This document shows positions 27,696 to 36,650 of a stretch of DNA of 51,274 nt, piece by piece. Made by a program: the position numbers and the translations under genes. Location of the stretch: assembly GCA_903932145.1 (NCBI GenBank), contig CAIZFE010000005.1, positions 1-51,274 on the forward strand, given 5' to 3'. Below the pieces are notes generated by a model. That model was not told where the DNA came from. It made no database searches and worked only from the letters and a program-made list of their open reading frames with translations. The stretch comes from an uncultured Rhodopila sp. GTDB taxonomy: Bacteria > Pseudomonadota > Alphaproteobacteria > Acetobacterales > Acetobacteraceae. The stretch's first letter is position 1. Every line of letters starts with the position of its first letter.

Positions 27696-28394
27696 TTAAA
27701 GCCCGTTTATCGCGCCCTGAATAAGCCCGCCAGCCATACCAGCCGCCGTGCGCAGAATGGCAGACACCACACCGAAAATGCTGCGCACCAGCCCCGGTTG
27801 GTCAGGGGCTCGGGAGACATGCACCTCAGCCTGTTTCATGGCGCCGCCCCAGACATCAACGAACCGGCCGAAATCCGCCTCACTGTAGCCAGACCCGTCA
27901 AGCCCGGCGACATGCAAGCCGGTGCTGTCCGGGATGACCATCAGCAGGAATGGCCCCGGACCCGACAGGCGGCCATCCGTGAGCTGTAACGCACCCAGCA
28001 AGCGGGCCGAGCGCGCATAATCGTAGGTCCCAACCAGAAAATCGCAATCCGTCGCTCGATCCGCCGGCATGTCGGCCAGTTGGGTCAGCCAGCGGGTAAG
28101 AATCAGGTTTGGCGCGACAACCGAAGCCGCCATGGCCTGCTGCGCTGTCGGCAAACGGCTTGTCATGGCCGCACAGAAAGCACGATTGCGATTCAGGTCA
28201 CCCGGTTTCAAAACCACTACCGCGGTCGGCATCGGAGCCAGAAACGTCGAAGGACCGGCGATCTGCGTTGCGAACATCGGTTGTGCCGCGGCGGCAGGGC
28301 GCAGCGATGACGGCCCGCTACCAGGCTGTTGGCCGGGAACGGCACAGGCCGTCAGAACGGTGACACAAACCAGTCCAAGCCAACCCACACGCAT
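27696..28394 (-). CDS. Putative lipoprotein of unknown function
   Basis: This 232-residue protein has a lipoprotein signal: MRVGWLGLVCVTVLTAC, with the lipobox LTAC and the lipidated Cys at 17, followed by a Gly/Ser/Pro-rich linker. It should be anchored in the outer or inner membrane. I recognise no domain. A central YDYARSARLL and a C-terminal hydrophobic Gly-rich stretch (AAGMAGGLIQGAINGL) are visible. The ATG at 28392-28394 is chosen because the signal peptide starts there; the frame itself opens earlier. Confidence 0.65.
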   Translation of the reverse strand: MRVGWLGLVCVTVLTACAVPGQQPGSGPSSLRPAAAAQPMFATQIAGPSTFLAPMPTAVVVLKPGDLNRNRAFCAAMTSRLPTAQQAMAASVVAPNLILTRWLTQLADMPADRATDCDFLVGTYDYARSARLLGALQLTDGRLSGPGPFLLMVIPDSTGLHVAGLDGSGYSEADFGRFVDVWGGAMKQAEVHVSRAPDQPGLVRSIFGVVSAILRTAAGMAGGLIQGAINGL

Positions 28395-28514
28395 TGTTCC
28401 ACGCCCCGTCAGTTGAACGCACCAACAACCCGGGATTGCGGCACCGTCAAGCGATCCTTTGACCGACATCGTTTCGGCATGGCCGCCCTCCCCTGCCGGG
28501 GAAGGCTGGCTTTG

Positions 28515-31500
28515 TCAGACCGAGAAGTACTTCGCTTTCGGGTTCAGCACCACGATCGCACTGGTCGATTGTTCCGGATGCAACTGATACTCGTCCGACA
28601 GCGTGATCCCGACGCGTTCCGCCCCAAGCATCCCCAGGATCGGCACCTGGTCTTCAAGGCGCGGGCAGGCCGGGTAGCCGAACGAGTAACGACTGCCGCG
28701 ATACCCCTGCCCCAGCATTTTCTCCATGTCGCGGTCATCCTCGGCCGCGAAGCCCAGTTCGGCGCGAATGCGCTTGTGCACGTATTCCGCCATACCCTCG
28801 GCCATCTCCACCGACAAGCCGTGCAGGTACAGGTAATCCTGGTAACGGTTTTCCTCAAACCAGACCCGCGCGGTGTCGGACGCCTTTTGGCCGACCGTGA
28901 CCACCTGCAACGCGATCACATCGCGTTCGGCATCGTCGATATCGCGGAAGAAGTCAGCGATGCACTCACCGTCGTCTTTCGGCTGCCGAGGCAACGCAAA
29001 CCGCGTGACTTCGGTGACGCCATCCTGCTCGAAAATAATCAGTTCGTTGCCCTGGCCGGCGGCTTTCCAGTACCCGTAAGCAGCCTGCGGCCGCAGGATG
29101 TCCTGTTCCTCGCACAACGCCAGCATCCGGCGCATCACTGGACGCAGTTCCTGCTTGGCCCAGCCGAGGAATTCCTCCAGCGTGCGGCCCTGTTTGCGGA
29201 AACCCCACTGGAATTGGTACAGGCTGCGTTCGTTGATGAACGGCACGATGGCTTTCGGTGCGGACTCAACCACGCGGGAGCCCCAGAACGGAGGCTCCAC
29301 CACCGCAACGTCGCGCGTCATACGATGACGTCTGGCGCGAACCGCTTCGATGTCAATCGGCTGAAACGCCTTCGTATCGGCCTGACCCAGCGTGCGGGCG
29401 TTGTTGCGCGACTTGCCGGCGCGTTTGGACTGAATCACCGCCAGATAATCGTCGAAACCGGTGCTGGTGACCCGATCCATCAGATGCAGCCCGTCGAATG
29501 CATCCCGAGCATAAGCGACGCGGCCGCATGCGTAGGCATTGACGCAGGCATCTTCCACATAATTGCGGGTCAGCGCCGCGCCACCCAGCAGGACGGGAAT
29601 ATCGACGCCCTGGCGGGTCATTTCTTCCAGGTTCTCGCGCATCACGACGGTCGATTTCACCAGCAGGCCGGACATGCCGATCGCCTGCGCGCGATTGTCC
29701 TTGACCGCTTGCAACATATCCACCAGCGGCACTTTGATGCCGAGGTTGATCACCCGGTAGCCGTTGTTGGTCAGGATAATATCGACCAGATTCTTGCCGA
29801 TGTCGTGCACGTCGCCCTTCACGGTGGCGAGGACGATGGTGCCTTTTTCCTGGCCTTCCACCCGCTCCATCATCGGTTCCAGGTAGGCAACCGCGGCCTT
29901 CATCGTTTCGGCTGATTGCAGCACGAACGGAAGCTGCATCTTGCCGGCGCCGAACAACTCGCCAACGACCTTCATGCCGTCCAACAGAACGTTGTTAATG
30001 ATCTCCAACGGCTTCAGGGTCAGCAGCGCCTCGTCCAAATCATCGGACAGACCCTTTCGATCGCCATCGACGATGCGGTCTTTCAGACGGCCCGCGGGCG
30101 TCTCGGCGCGCTCCTTCTTGACGGCGTCGGCCAATTTGCGGCCAGCGAACAGTTCCAGCAGGCGCTTTAGCGGGTCATACCCCTCGCGGCGGCGATCAAA
30201 GATCAAATCCTCGGCGACCTGCTTTTCTTCGTCCGCGATCAAATGCAGCGGCCGGATCTTTGAAACATGCACGATCGCGCCGGTCATCCCGGCCCGCGCC
30301 GCATGATCCAGGAACACCGAGTTCACCACTGCGCGCGCCGCCGGGTTCAGGCCGAAGCTGATGTTGGACAGCCCCAGAATGATCTGAATATCGGGGAATT
30401 CGGCGCTGATCGCGGCAATGCCCTCCAACGTCCATTGCCCCAGCTTGCGGTCGTCTTCGTTGCCGGTCGCGATAGTGAAGGTCAGCGGATCGATCATCAG
30501 GTCCGATTGCGCCAGACCATGCTTGTTACAGGCGAAATCGACCAGACGCCGCGTGATGCGCAGCTTGTCCTCGACCGTCTTCGCCATGCCGACTTCATCA
30601 ATGGTCAGCGCGATAACAGCGGCGCCGAACCGTTTCGCCAGGATTAACCGATCCTCGGCGGCTTTCTCGCCGTCCTCGAAGTTGATCGAGTTGATGATCG
30701 GCTTGCCGCCGTGCAGCTTCAGCGCCGCCTCAATCACCGGAGTTTCGGTGCTGTCGATTACCAGCGGACTGTTCACCGAGGCGGTGAAGCGGCGAATAAC
30801 CTCCGTCATCTCATAGTTTTCGTCGCGTCCGACAAAGGCGGTGCAGATGTCCAGCGCGTGGGAGCCTTCGGTGATCTGCTCGCGGCCCATCGATACGCAG
30901 CCGTCCCAATCGTGCTTTTCCTGCGCTTCACGCCACTTCTTGGAGCCGTTGGCGTTGCAGCGTTCACCGATCGCGAAGATCGCGTTTTCCTGGCGCAACG
31001 GCACCGCCTGATACAAGCTGGCGACGCTGGGAACCCAGAACGATTTGCGCGCGACCGGCGCCGGCCGGAAGCCGCCACGCTTGCGCAACATGACGTCCAG
31101 GGCGGTGATGTGCTCGATGCTGGTGCCGCAGCAGCCACCGATCAGGTTGACACCGTCCTCGTTGATGAAGCGCTCCAACCACGAGGCCAGATCGGCGCCC
31201 CCCAGCGGATAATGGGTTTGGCCGTCCACCAGTTCCGGCAGCCCGGCGTTCGGCTGGACCGAGATCAGGCCGGGCCAGTTCTTCGACAGCCAACTGACAT
31301 GTTCGGCCATCTCCTGCGGGCCGGTGGCGCAGTTCAGGCCCATCAACGGCACGTCCAGGGCGTTGATCACGGCAGCGGCGGCGGCAATATCGGGGCCGAC
31401 CAGCAGCGTGCCGGTGGTTTCGACCGTGACCTGCACGAAGATCGGCGTATCCGTTCCGGCGATCTTGCGGGCCATTTTCGCGCCATTGACGGCGGCTTTG

Positions 31501-32000
31501 ATCTGCAACGTATCCTGGCAGGTCTCGATCAGAATCGCATCGACGCCGCCAGCGATCAGCCCGCGGCATTGTTCGGCCAGCGCGGCTTCCAGCGGATCAT
31601 ACGCAATGTTGCCCAGGCTGGGCAGCTTGGTGCCCGGCCCGATGCTGCCAATGACCCAGCGATCCCGGCCGTCGCAGAACGAGTCCGCGGCTTCCCGAGC
31701 CAGTTCACCGGCGATTTTGTTGATGTCGAAGGCGCGATCGGCGAGATCGAATTCCGACAGCGTAATGGGGGAGCCGCCGAACGTGTTGGTTTCCACCATG
31801 TCGGCGCCGGCCGCGAAATATCCCTTGTGGATTTCCCGCACCATGTCCGGACGGGACAGCACCAGCACGTCGGTGCAGTTCTCACGGCCCCAGTAGTCCT
31901 TTTCGACGTCCAGGGTCAGCGCCTGAACACGGCTGCCCATGCCGCCGTCGCACAGCAGCACGCGATCACGCAGGGCATCAAGCAAATGGGGACGGGTCAT
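28515..32000 (-). CDS. metH: Cobalamin-dependent methionine synthase
   Basis: MetH transfers a methyl group from methyltetrahydrofolate to homocysteine via cobalamin. All four modules are present in the 1161-residue protein (E. coli 1227). The homocysteine domain has the Zn cysteines in GLNCATGP and GGCCGTS. The pterin domain has IGERCNANGSKKWRE. The B12 domain has DVHDIGKN with the axial His, preceded by the helical cap. The C-terminal activation domain has YRGSRYSFGYPACPRLEDQ, which binds S-adenosylmethionine. The start ATG lies 12 bp after the ArsR-methyltransferase gene, so the two are co-transcribed. No metF gene or B12 riboswitch was found in the window. Confidence 0.96.
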   Translation of the reverse strand: MTRPHLLDALRDRVLLCDGGMGSRVQALTLDVEKDYWGRENCTDVLVLSRPDMVREIHKGYFAAGADMVETNTFGGSPITLSEFDLADRAFDINKIAGELAREAADSFCDGRDRWVIGSIGPGTKLPSLGNIAYDPLEAALAEQCRGLIAGGVDAILIETCQDTLQIKAAVNGAKMARKIAGTDTPIFVQVTVETTGTLLVGPDIAAAAAVINALDVPLMGLNCATGPQEMAEHVSWLSKNWPGLISVQPNAGLPELVDGQTHYPLGGADLASWLERFINEDGVNLIGGCCGTSIEHITALDVMLRKRGGFRPAPVARKSFWVPSVASLYQAVPLRQENAIFAIGERCNANGSKKWREAQEKHDWDGCVSMGREQITEGSHALDICTAFVGRDENYEMTEVIRRFTASVNSPLVIDSTETPVIEAALKLHGGKPIINSINFEDGEKAAEDRLILAKRFGAAVIALTIDEVGMAKTVEDKLRITRRLVDFACNKHGLAQSDLMIDPLTFTIATGNEDDRKLGQWTLEGIAAISAEFPDIQIILGLSNISFGLNPAARAVVNSVFLDHAARAGMTGAIVHVSKIRPLHLIADEEKQVAEDLIFDRRREGYDPLKRLLELFAGRKLADAVKKERAETPAGRLKDRIVDGDRKGLSDDLDEALLTLKPLEIINNVLLDGMKVVGELFGAGKMQLPFVLQSAETMKAAVAYLEPMMERVEGQEKGTIVLATVKGDVHDIGKNLVDIILTNNGYRVINLGIKVPLVDMLQAVKDNRAQAIGMSGLLVKSTVVMRENLEEMTRQGVDIPVLLGGAALTRNYVEDACVNAYACGRVAYARDAFDGLHLMDRVTSTGFDDYLAVIQSKRAGKSRNNARTLGQADTKAFQPIDIEAVRARRHRMTRDVAVVEPPFWGSRVVESAPKAIVPFINERSLYQFQWGFRKQGRTLEEFLGWAKQELRPVMRRMLALCEEQDILRPQAAYGYWKAAGQGNELIIFEQDGVTEVTRFALPRQPKDDGECIADFFRDIDDAERDVIALQVVTVGQKASDTARVWFEENRYQDYLYLHGLSVEMAEGMAEYVHKRIRAELGFAAEDDRDMEKMLGQGYRGSRYSFGYPACPRLEDQVPILGMLGAERVGITLSDEYQLHPEQSTSAIVVLNPKAKYFSV

Positions 32001-32012
32001 GTCAGGCTGCTT

Positions 32013-32963
32013 TCAGAGAGCGAGTTCGTGTGTCGCGGCGGCCGTCACGCGGACAGCCGGCCAGATTCGGATGGGTAAAGAGCCCGGAATGGCGACCGGG
32101 TCGCGCCATTCCACTCCGGCGGAGGTGAACATTCGGTTAATGTTCGCGTCGGAAAATCCCGGCCAGCGATGCGCCAGCTTGCCGGTCAGGTCGGTTCTAT
32201 CGTGTTCGGCCAGATCGATCACCAATAACCGGCCGTTCGGGGCGAGAACCCGCGTCGCCTCTTGCACGGCACCGGCAGGGTCTTCCGCGTGGTGCAGCAC
32301 CATTTGCAGCACGACGGTGTCGAACGACCGATCGGCCAGCGGCAGGCGATACATGTCGGCCTGCCGCACCGCGCAATGGGCGAGGCCGGGGGCGGAGAGT
32401 CTGGCCCGCGCCAGCGCCAGCATGGCTTTGGACGCGTCCACACCCAGACCTTGGCGGACACGCGGGGCGAGCAGTTCAAGCACACGGCCGGTGCCGGTGC
32501 CGATGTCCAGCAAGCGGCCCTCGGGACCGATCGGGAAAAGGGACAGCAGGGCGTCCTCGACGGCTTGGGCGTTGAGTTCGAGCGCACGCATTTCGTCCCA
32601 GTCGGCACCCTTTTGGCGGAAGCTTTCCGACGCGATGCGGGCACGTTCCGCCTGCACCCGGGCGGCCTGGCGACGGTCGGCTTCCAGCACCGGATCGTTC
32701 CCGGGCAGGCGGGCGACGAGTTCGCGGGCGAGCGCGCCGTCCTCACCGGTGGGCAGGGCGAACCAGACGTTGGCCCCTTCCCTCACCCGATCCAACAGGC
32801 CGCAGTCGCAGAGAAGTTTCAGGTGGCGCGACAGGCGGGGCTGCGATTGGCCGAGGATTTCGGTGAACTCCATGACGCAGAAAGCCCCCCGAGAAGCGAG
32901 CGCGAGAAGGCGCAGGCGGGTCGGTTCAGCGGCGGCGCGCAGACTGGACAGCAGGTGCTCCAT
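32013..32963 (-). CDS. ArsR-family regulator fused to a SAM methyltransferase domain
   Basis: The 316-residue protein begins with a winged helix of the ArsR type (residues ~1-75; LRAAAEPTRLRLLALAS, then SQPRLSRHLKLLCDCGLLD). From ~150 a class-I methyltransferase fold follows with the SAM loop LLDIGTGTGRVLELL and the LHHAEDPAGAVQEATRVL segment. Proteins of this architecture sit beside methionine genes in many proteobacteria, and some ArsR regulators of methyl metabolism (SahR) sense S-adenosylhomocysteine. Here it precedes metH and faces a 22-bp palindrome. A role in SAM/SAH-responsive control of metH is inference. No strong ribosome site precedes the ATG. Confidence 0.82.
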   Translation of the reverse strand: MEHLLSSLRAAAEPTRLRLLALASRGAFCVMEFTEILGQSQPRLSRHLKLLCDCGLLDRVREGANVWFALPTGEDGALARELVARLPGNDPVLEADRRQAARVQAERARIASESFRQKGADWDEMRALELNAQAVEDALLSLFPIGPEGRLLDIGTGTGRVLELLAPRVRQGLGVDASKAMLALARARLSAPGLAHCAVRQADMYRLPLADRSFDTVVLQMVLHHAEDPAGAVQEATRVLAPNGRLLVIDLAEHDRTDLTGKLAHRWPGFSDANINRMFTSAGVEWRDPVAIPGSLPIRIWPAVRVTAAATHELAL

Positions 32964-32978
32964 GGTGGGGCGCTTACT

Positions 32979-33000
32979 GACATAAAGATATCCTTATGTC
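32979..33000 (-). promoter_or_regulatory. Palindrome upstream of the ArsR-methyltransferase gene
   Basis: GACATAA (32979-32985) and TTATGTC (32994-33000) are perfect inverted repeats around an 8-base centre that itself contains the palindrome GATATC. It begins 16 bases upstream of the ATG, in an AT-rich pocket of GC-rich DNA. Position and symmetry suit an operator for the dimeric ArsR-type protein encoded next to it. Confidence 0.6.
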
Positions 33001-33090
33001 CAGTCGGTCTTTGTGGAAACGAGTATGTTTGTGGGTCACCTGAAGTGGTCATCACGAGATGCAAATATAGGGATCGGCCGCCGAGGCATG

Positions 33091-33121
33091 CGCCACGTCA
33101 TGGCCGAACCATGACGTGGCG
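33091..33121 (-). terminator. Perfect 13-bp hairpin after the LOG gene
   Basis: CGCCACGTCATGG (33091-33103) and CCATGACGTGGCG (33109-33121) form a perfect 13-bp stem with a 5-base loop. It lies 31 bases past the stop of the minus-strand LOG gene and before the metH unit. Without a T tract it could be a terminator, or a protein-binding palindrome. An 11-base part (CATGACGTGGC) also occurs near 4116 upstream of hipA's end. Confidence 0.55.
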
Positions 33122-33151
33122 GGTGCTGCCATGATCCGGTTCGTGCTGAGC

Positions 33152-33733
33152 CTACAGCCGCTCCGCCGAACCGCCAGCTCCGGCGGGAACCAGGCGGAGA
33201 CGGTCCAGCACCGCCGGGACGCTGTCGACCACCTCGAACAGGTTGCGGCACGCCGGGTCGGCAAAACCCTGGGCGATGGCATGATCGATGGTGGCGACGA
33301 ATGGCGCGACCGAACCGGCGACGTCGCACAGAAAGATCGGCTTGTCATGCAGGCGAAGCTGCTTCCACGTGATGATCTCGAACGCTTCGTCGAACGTGCC
33401 CAAGCCGCCGGGCATGATCAGGAAGGCGTCGGATTCTTCATACAACCGGCGTTTGCGGGTGTGCATGCTGTCGGTCACGACCAGTTCGGTAACGCGGTCA
33501 TGCGCCACCTCCCACTTGGTCAGGAATTCCGGGATCACGCCCAGGACGTCTCCGCCACCCGCCAGAACGGCATCCGCCACGACACCCATGATGCCGATAC
33601 GGCCACCGCCGTACACCAGCCGAATGCCCGCCCGAGCCAGGCCGGTGCCGAGAACGCGCCCCGCCTCGGCGTAGGCGGGATTGATGCCGACGCGGGAACC
33701 GCAGAACACGGCAAGAGAGTTTATGGCCGTCAT
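33152..33733 (-). CDS. LOG-family nucleoside 5'-monophosphate phosphoribohydrolase
   Basis: A 193-residue Rossmann-like protein of the LOG/TIGR00730 family, which releases the base from nucleoside monophosphates (cytokinin-activating in plants). The signature PGGLGTFDE is at 108-116 and GGGRIGIMG at 42-50; the Met-His-x-Arg-Lys segment is at 90-94. Full length and intact. The frame opens earlier, but the ATG at 33731-33733 has AGAAGG upstream and begins the typical LAVFCGSR. Physiological substrate in bacteria is uncertain. Confidence 0.9.
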   Translation of the reverse strand: MTAINSLAVFCGSRVGINPAYAEAGRVLGTGLARAGIRLVYGGGRIGIMGVVADAVLAGGGDVLGVIPEFLTKWEVAHDRVTELVVTDSMHTRKRRLYEESDAFLIMPGGLGTFDEAFEIITWKQLRLHDKPIFLCDVAGSVAPFVATIDHAIAQGFADPACRNLFEVVDSVPAVLDRLRLVPAGAGGSAERL

Positions 33734-33858
33734 GGATATCCTTCTCGCTAATGGGGCCAGTCTGTCCACTCCCTGGCAAATCTGCTAGCGATTCATTATC
33801 GCGATTCCGCACCGTTGCGGGATTGTGAAGCAACCGACTGATGGGAAGGCTTTATTGA

Positions 33859-34311
33859 ATGACAAAAAACTTTGCGTTATGTGCCGCGATTATGCTGGCG
33901 TTGACCGGAATCGCCCAGACCGGCGCGGCTCGGGCCGAGGGACTGGATCCGATCGCGATTCGTCAGGTCGGGATGGACCTTCAGGCCGGCACGTTCGGTT
34001 TCATCCGGACGGTTGTCGCCGCCAAGGGCGACGTCAAGCCGCTGGAAGCCCCGGCGAAAGCCCTCGCTCGGTGGGCGGCGACCATCCCATCCGTCTATCC
34101 GGCCGGCAGCGACAAGGGCGGCAACACGAAGGCTCTGCCGGAGATATGGTCCGACCGAGCCGGCTTCGAGAAGATCGCTGTGTCGATGGGTGAGGCCGCG
34201 ACCAAGCTGGCGGCGGCTGCCAAGGCGGGCGATGCGGATGAAGTGGCGATTGAAACCAAGGCGGTCGGTGATCAGTGCGGCGCCTGCCATCGCGGCTATC
34301 GCGCGAAGTAA
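33859..34311 (+). CDS. Cytochrome c' (class II c-type cytochrome)
   Basis: The 150-residue protein has a signal peptide of about 26 residues ending AARA, a four-helix body and the haem site CGACH at residues 140-144 near the C-terminus, where class II cytochromes c carry it. It should be periplasmic. Members bind NO or shuttle electrons; which applies here is not visible. It precedes the ABC importer gene by 124 bp on the same strand and may be independent of it. Confidence 0.9.
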   Translation: MTKNFALCAAIMLALTGIAQTGAARAEGLDPIAIRQVGMDLQAGTFGFIRTVVAAKGDVKPLEAPAKALARWAATIPSVYPAGSDKGGNTKALPEIWSDRAGFEKIAVSMGEAATKLAAAAKAGDADEVAIETKAVGDQCGACHRGYRAK

Positions 34312-34435
34312 GACCATGGTGTCCGCCGGACCGCTGCTGCGGTCTGGCGGGCGCCGCCCAATTGACACCGTCCGCCGCCGATGCCTACAGTTTTTCCAAC
34401 AAATAAACGGCTCGATTGGGGCCGCAGGGGGAAAA

Positions 34436-35683
34436 ATGACATCGTCGATCCGACGCCTGTGTTTTGCTTTCGTAGCGTTATCAATGCTGGTGGCGGGCCG
34501 CCCGGCCGGGGCCGAGGACACCATCAAGATCGGCTACGTCGATCCGTTCTCCGGCCCGTTCGCGTCGGGTGGCGATGAATTCCTGAAAGTATTCGGCTAC
34601 ATCCTGCAAAAGGTAAACGCCGACGGCGGCGCCCTGGGCAAGAAATTCGAACTGGTGCCGTTCGACGACAAGCTACAGCCCGCCGAGGCGCTGATCGCGC
34701 TGAAAAATATCACCGATCAGAACATTCCGTTCGTCATGCAATGCACCGGATCGAATGTCGGCGCCGCGCTGGTTGATGGCGTGTCGAAACACAATGCGCG
34801 CAACCCGGATAACCGGGTCCTGTATTTGAACTGCGGTGCGCTGGCGACCGAACTAACCAATGAACAATGCGATTTTTGGCAGTTCCGTTTCACCGGCAAT
34901 GTGGAAATGCGGGCAGTTGCCCGGATCAAAGCGCTGCCAATGGATGTTAAGAAAGTCTACTTGCTGAACCAGGACTACCTGTTCGGCCAGTCGATCCAGC
35001 ACGATACACGCAAATGGCTGGCCAAGCTGCGCCCCGATATCGAGGTTGTCGGCGATGAGTTGATGCCGTTCGGCAAGGTGCAGGATTTTTCGTCATACGT
35101 CGCGAAGATCAAGGCCTCCGGCGCTCAGTCGGTCGTGACCGGCAATTACAATCGCGATCTTAACCTGCTGATCAAGGCGGCGGTGGATGATGGCTTGAAC
35201 GTTCGTTTTGACACCTATCTGGCGCATCTGATCGGCGGCCCCACGGCGATCGGGTCGGCGGGCGAACATCGGCTGACCTCGATTACCGAATTCCATCCAA
35301 ATGTACCAGTGGAACTCAAGAAGCCGGACGCCGAGGCCTACAGCAACGGTTGGCGCGCCAATCATGACACCGACTTCTCCGAGGTGCCGTTTTTGACGAT
35401 GCTCCAGATGCTCGCCCGGGCGATCGACACGGCCGGATCGACCGACGCGTTGAAGGTAGCGCTGGCGCTGGAAGATATGAAAGCGACGGATCTCGTGGGA
35501 TCTCCTGTGCAGATGCGCAAGGTCGATCATCAGTTGCTGATGCCTTACTACGCCGCCAGTTTCACGAAAGACGTGAAATATGACGCGGAAAAGACCGGCT
35601 TTGGCTGGAAGACGGACTTTATTGCCTCGACCGACGACCTGACCCTGCCCACCGTCTGCAAGATGAAGCGCCCGGCGTCGTAA
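34436..35683 (+). CDS. ABC transporter substrate-binding protein, branched-chain-amino-acid type
   Basis: This 415-residue periplasmic protein has a signal peptide ending GRPAGA (about 26 residues), then IKIGYVDPFSGPFASGG, the start of the type I solute-binding fold. Internal landmarks are the KKVYLLNQDYLFGQS and GAQSVVTGNYNRDLNLLI strands. The ligand is unknown; relatives bind amino acids, urea, amides or aromatic acids. The ATG at 34436 has GGGGG upstream, and 416 codons end at 35683. It opens the importer operon and precedes livH by 19 bp. Confidence 0.88.
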   Translation: MTSSIRRLCFAFVALSMLVAGRPAGAEDTIKIGYVDPFSGPFASGGDEFLKVFGYILQKVNADGGALGKKFELVPFDDKLQPAEALIALKNITDQNIPFVMQCTGSNVGAALVDGVSKHNARNPDNRVLYLNCGALATELTNEQCDFWQFRFTGNVEMRAVARIKALPMDVKKVYLLNQDYLFGQSIQHDTRKWLAKLRPDIEVVGDELMPFGKVQDFSSYVAKIKASGAQSVVTGNYNRDLNLLIKAAVDDGLNVRFDTYLAHLIGGPTAIGSAGEHRLTSITEFHPNVPVELKKPDAEAYSNGWRANHDTDFSEVPFLTMLQMLARAIDTAGSTDALKVALALEDMKATDLVGSPVQMRKVDHQLLMPYYAASFTKDVKYDAEKTGFGWKTDFIASTDDLTLPTVCKMKRPAS

Positions 35684-35702
35684 GCAAAGGGTCGTTTCTG
35701 AC

Positions 35703-36650
35703 ATGGAAACCGTACTGATTTCGGTCCTGAACGGGCTTGTCTATGGCATGCTGCTGTTCATGCTGGCGAGCGGGCTGACGTTGATTTTCAGCATGATGGG
35801 CGTGCTGAATTTCGCCCACGCCAGTATCTACATGCTGGGCGCCTATCTGGCGTTCACCGTCAGCCGGTTCGTGGGGTTCTTTCCCGCGCTGATCATCGCA
35901 CCGATCCTGTGCGGCCTGATCGGCGCGGCGATCGAGATCTGGGGGCTGCGCCGGGTCCATCATAACGGCCACATCGCCGAACTGCTGTTTACCTTCGGGC
36001 TGGTGTTCATCATCCAGCGGTTGGTGCAGATGACCTGGGGCATGCTGCCGATGGCATACCGGGTGCCCGCATCGCTGGATTTCCCGTTGTTTGTTTTGTA
36101 CGGGGCAAATTTCCCGGCCTATCGCGGCTTCATGCTGCTGGTGTCGGCGGCGATGTTGCTGGGAACGTGGCTGTTGCTGAAGAAGACGCGGATTGGGTTG
36201 ATTATTCAGGCGGCGCTGACGCATCCGCAGATGGTGAGTTCGCTGGGGCATAACGTGCCTCGGGTGTTCACCACGGTCTTCGCCGGCGGGTGTTTGTTGG
36301 CGGGCTTGGCGGGCGTGATCGGGGGGAACTACCAGACGACCGAACCGGGCATGGCGGATTCGATGGGTCCGATCGTATTCGTGGTGGTGGTGTTCGGCGG
36401 GTTGGGGTCGTTGGCGGGTTGTTTCGTTGCCTCGATCATTATGGGGATGATTCAGACGTTCGCGGTGGTGATTGATTACTCCATCGCTGATCTGCTGCGG
36501 CCGATGGGCTTGATGCTGACCGGCGATACGCTGCTGACCGAGGTGCTGACGGTGCCGGTTGCCCGCATCGGCGCGCTGCTGCCGTTCGTAATGATGGTGA
36601 CCATCCTGTTCTTCCGCCCGCGTGGCTTGATGGGGACACGCGACACATGA
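35703..36650 (+). CDS. ABC transporter permease LivH-type
   Basis: A 315-residue inner-membrane permease with about eight segments. It has the LivH start LNGLVYGMLLFMLASGLTLIFSMMGVLNFAHAS and the C-terminal VVVVFGGLGSLAGCF loop that contacts the ATPase. It overlaps livM by 4 bases. Together with LivM it forms the membrane channel of the importer. Confidence 0.92.
   Translation: METVLISVLNGLVYGMLLFMLASGLTLIFSMMGVLNFAHASIYMLGAYLAFTVSRFVGFFPALIIAPILCGLIGAAIEIWGLRRVHHNGHIAELLFTFGLVFIIQRLVQMTWGMLPMAYRVPASLDFPLFVLYGANFPAYRGFMLLVSAAMLLGTWLLLKKTRIGLIIQAALTHPQMVSSLGHNVPRVFTTVFAGGCLLAGLAGVIGGNYQTTEPGMADSMGPIVFVVVVFGGLGSLAGCFVASIIMGMIQTFAVVIDYSIADLLRPMGLMLTGDTLLTEVLTVPVARIGALLPFVMMVTILFFRPRGLMGTRDT

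Noticed and set aside
28329..32078. Long plus-strand frames (528 and 455 codons) opposite metH
   Set aside because: They mirror metH codon structure, lack family motifs and ribosome sites; metH itself has every domain intact.
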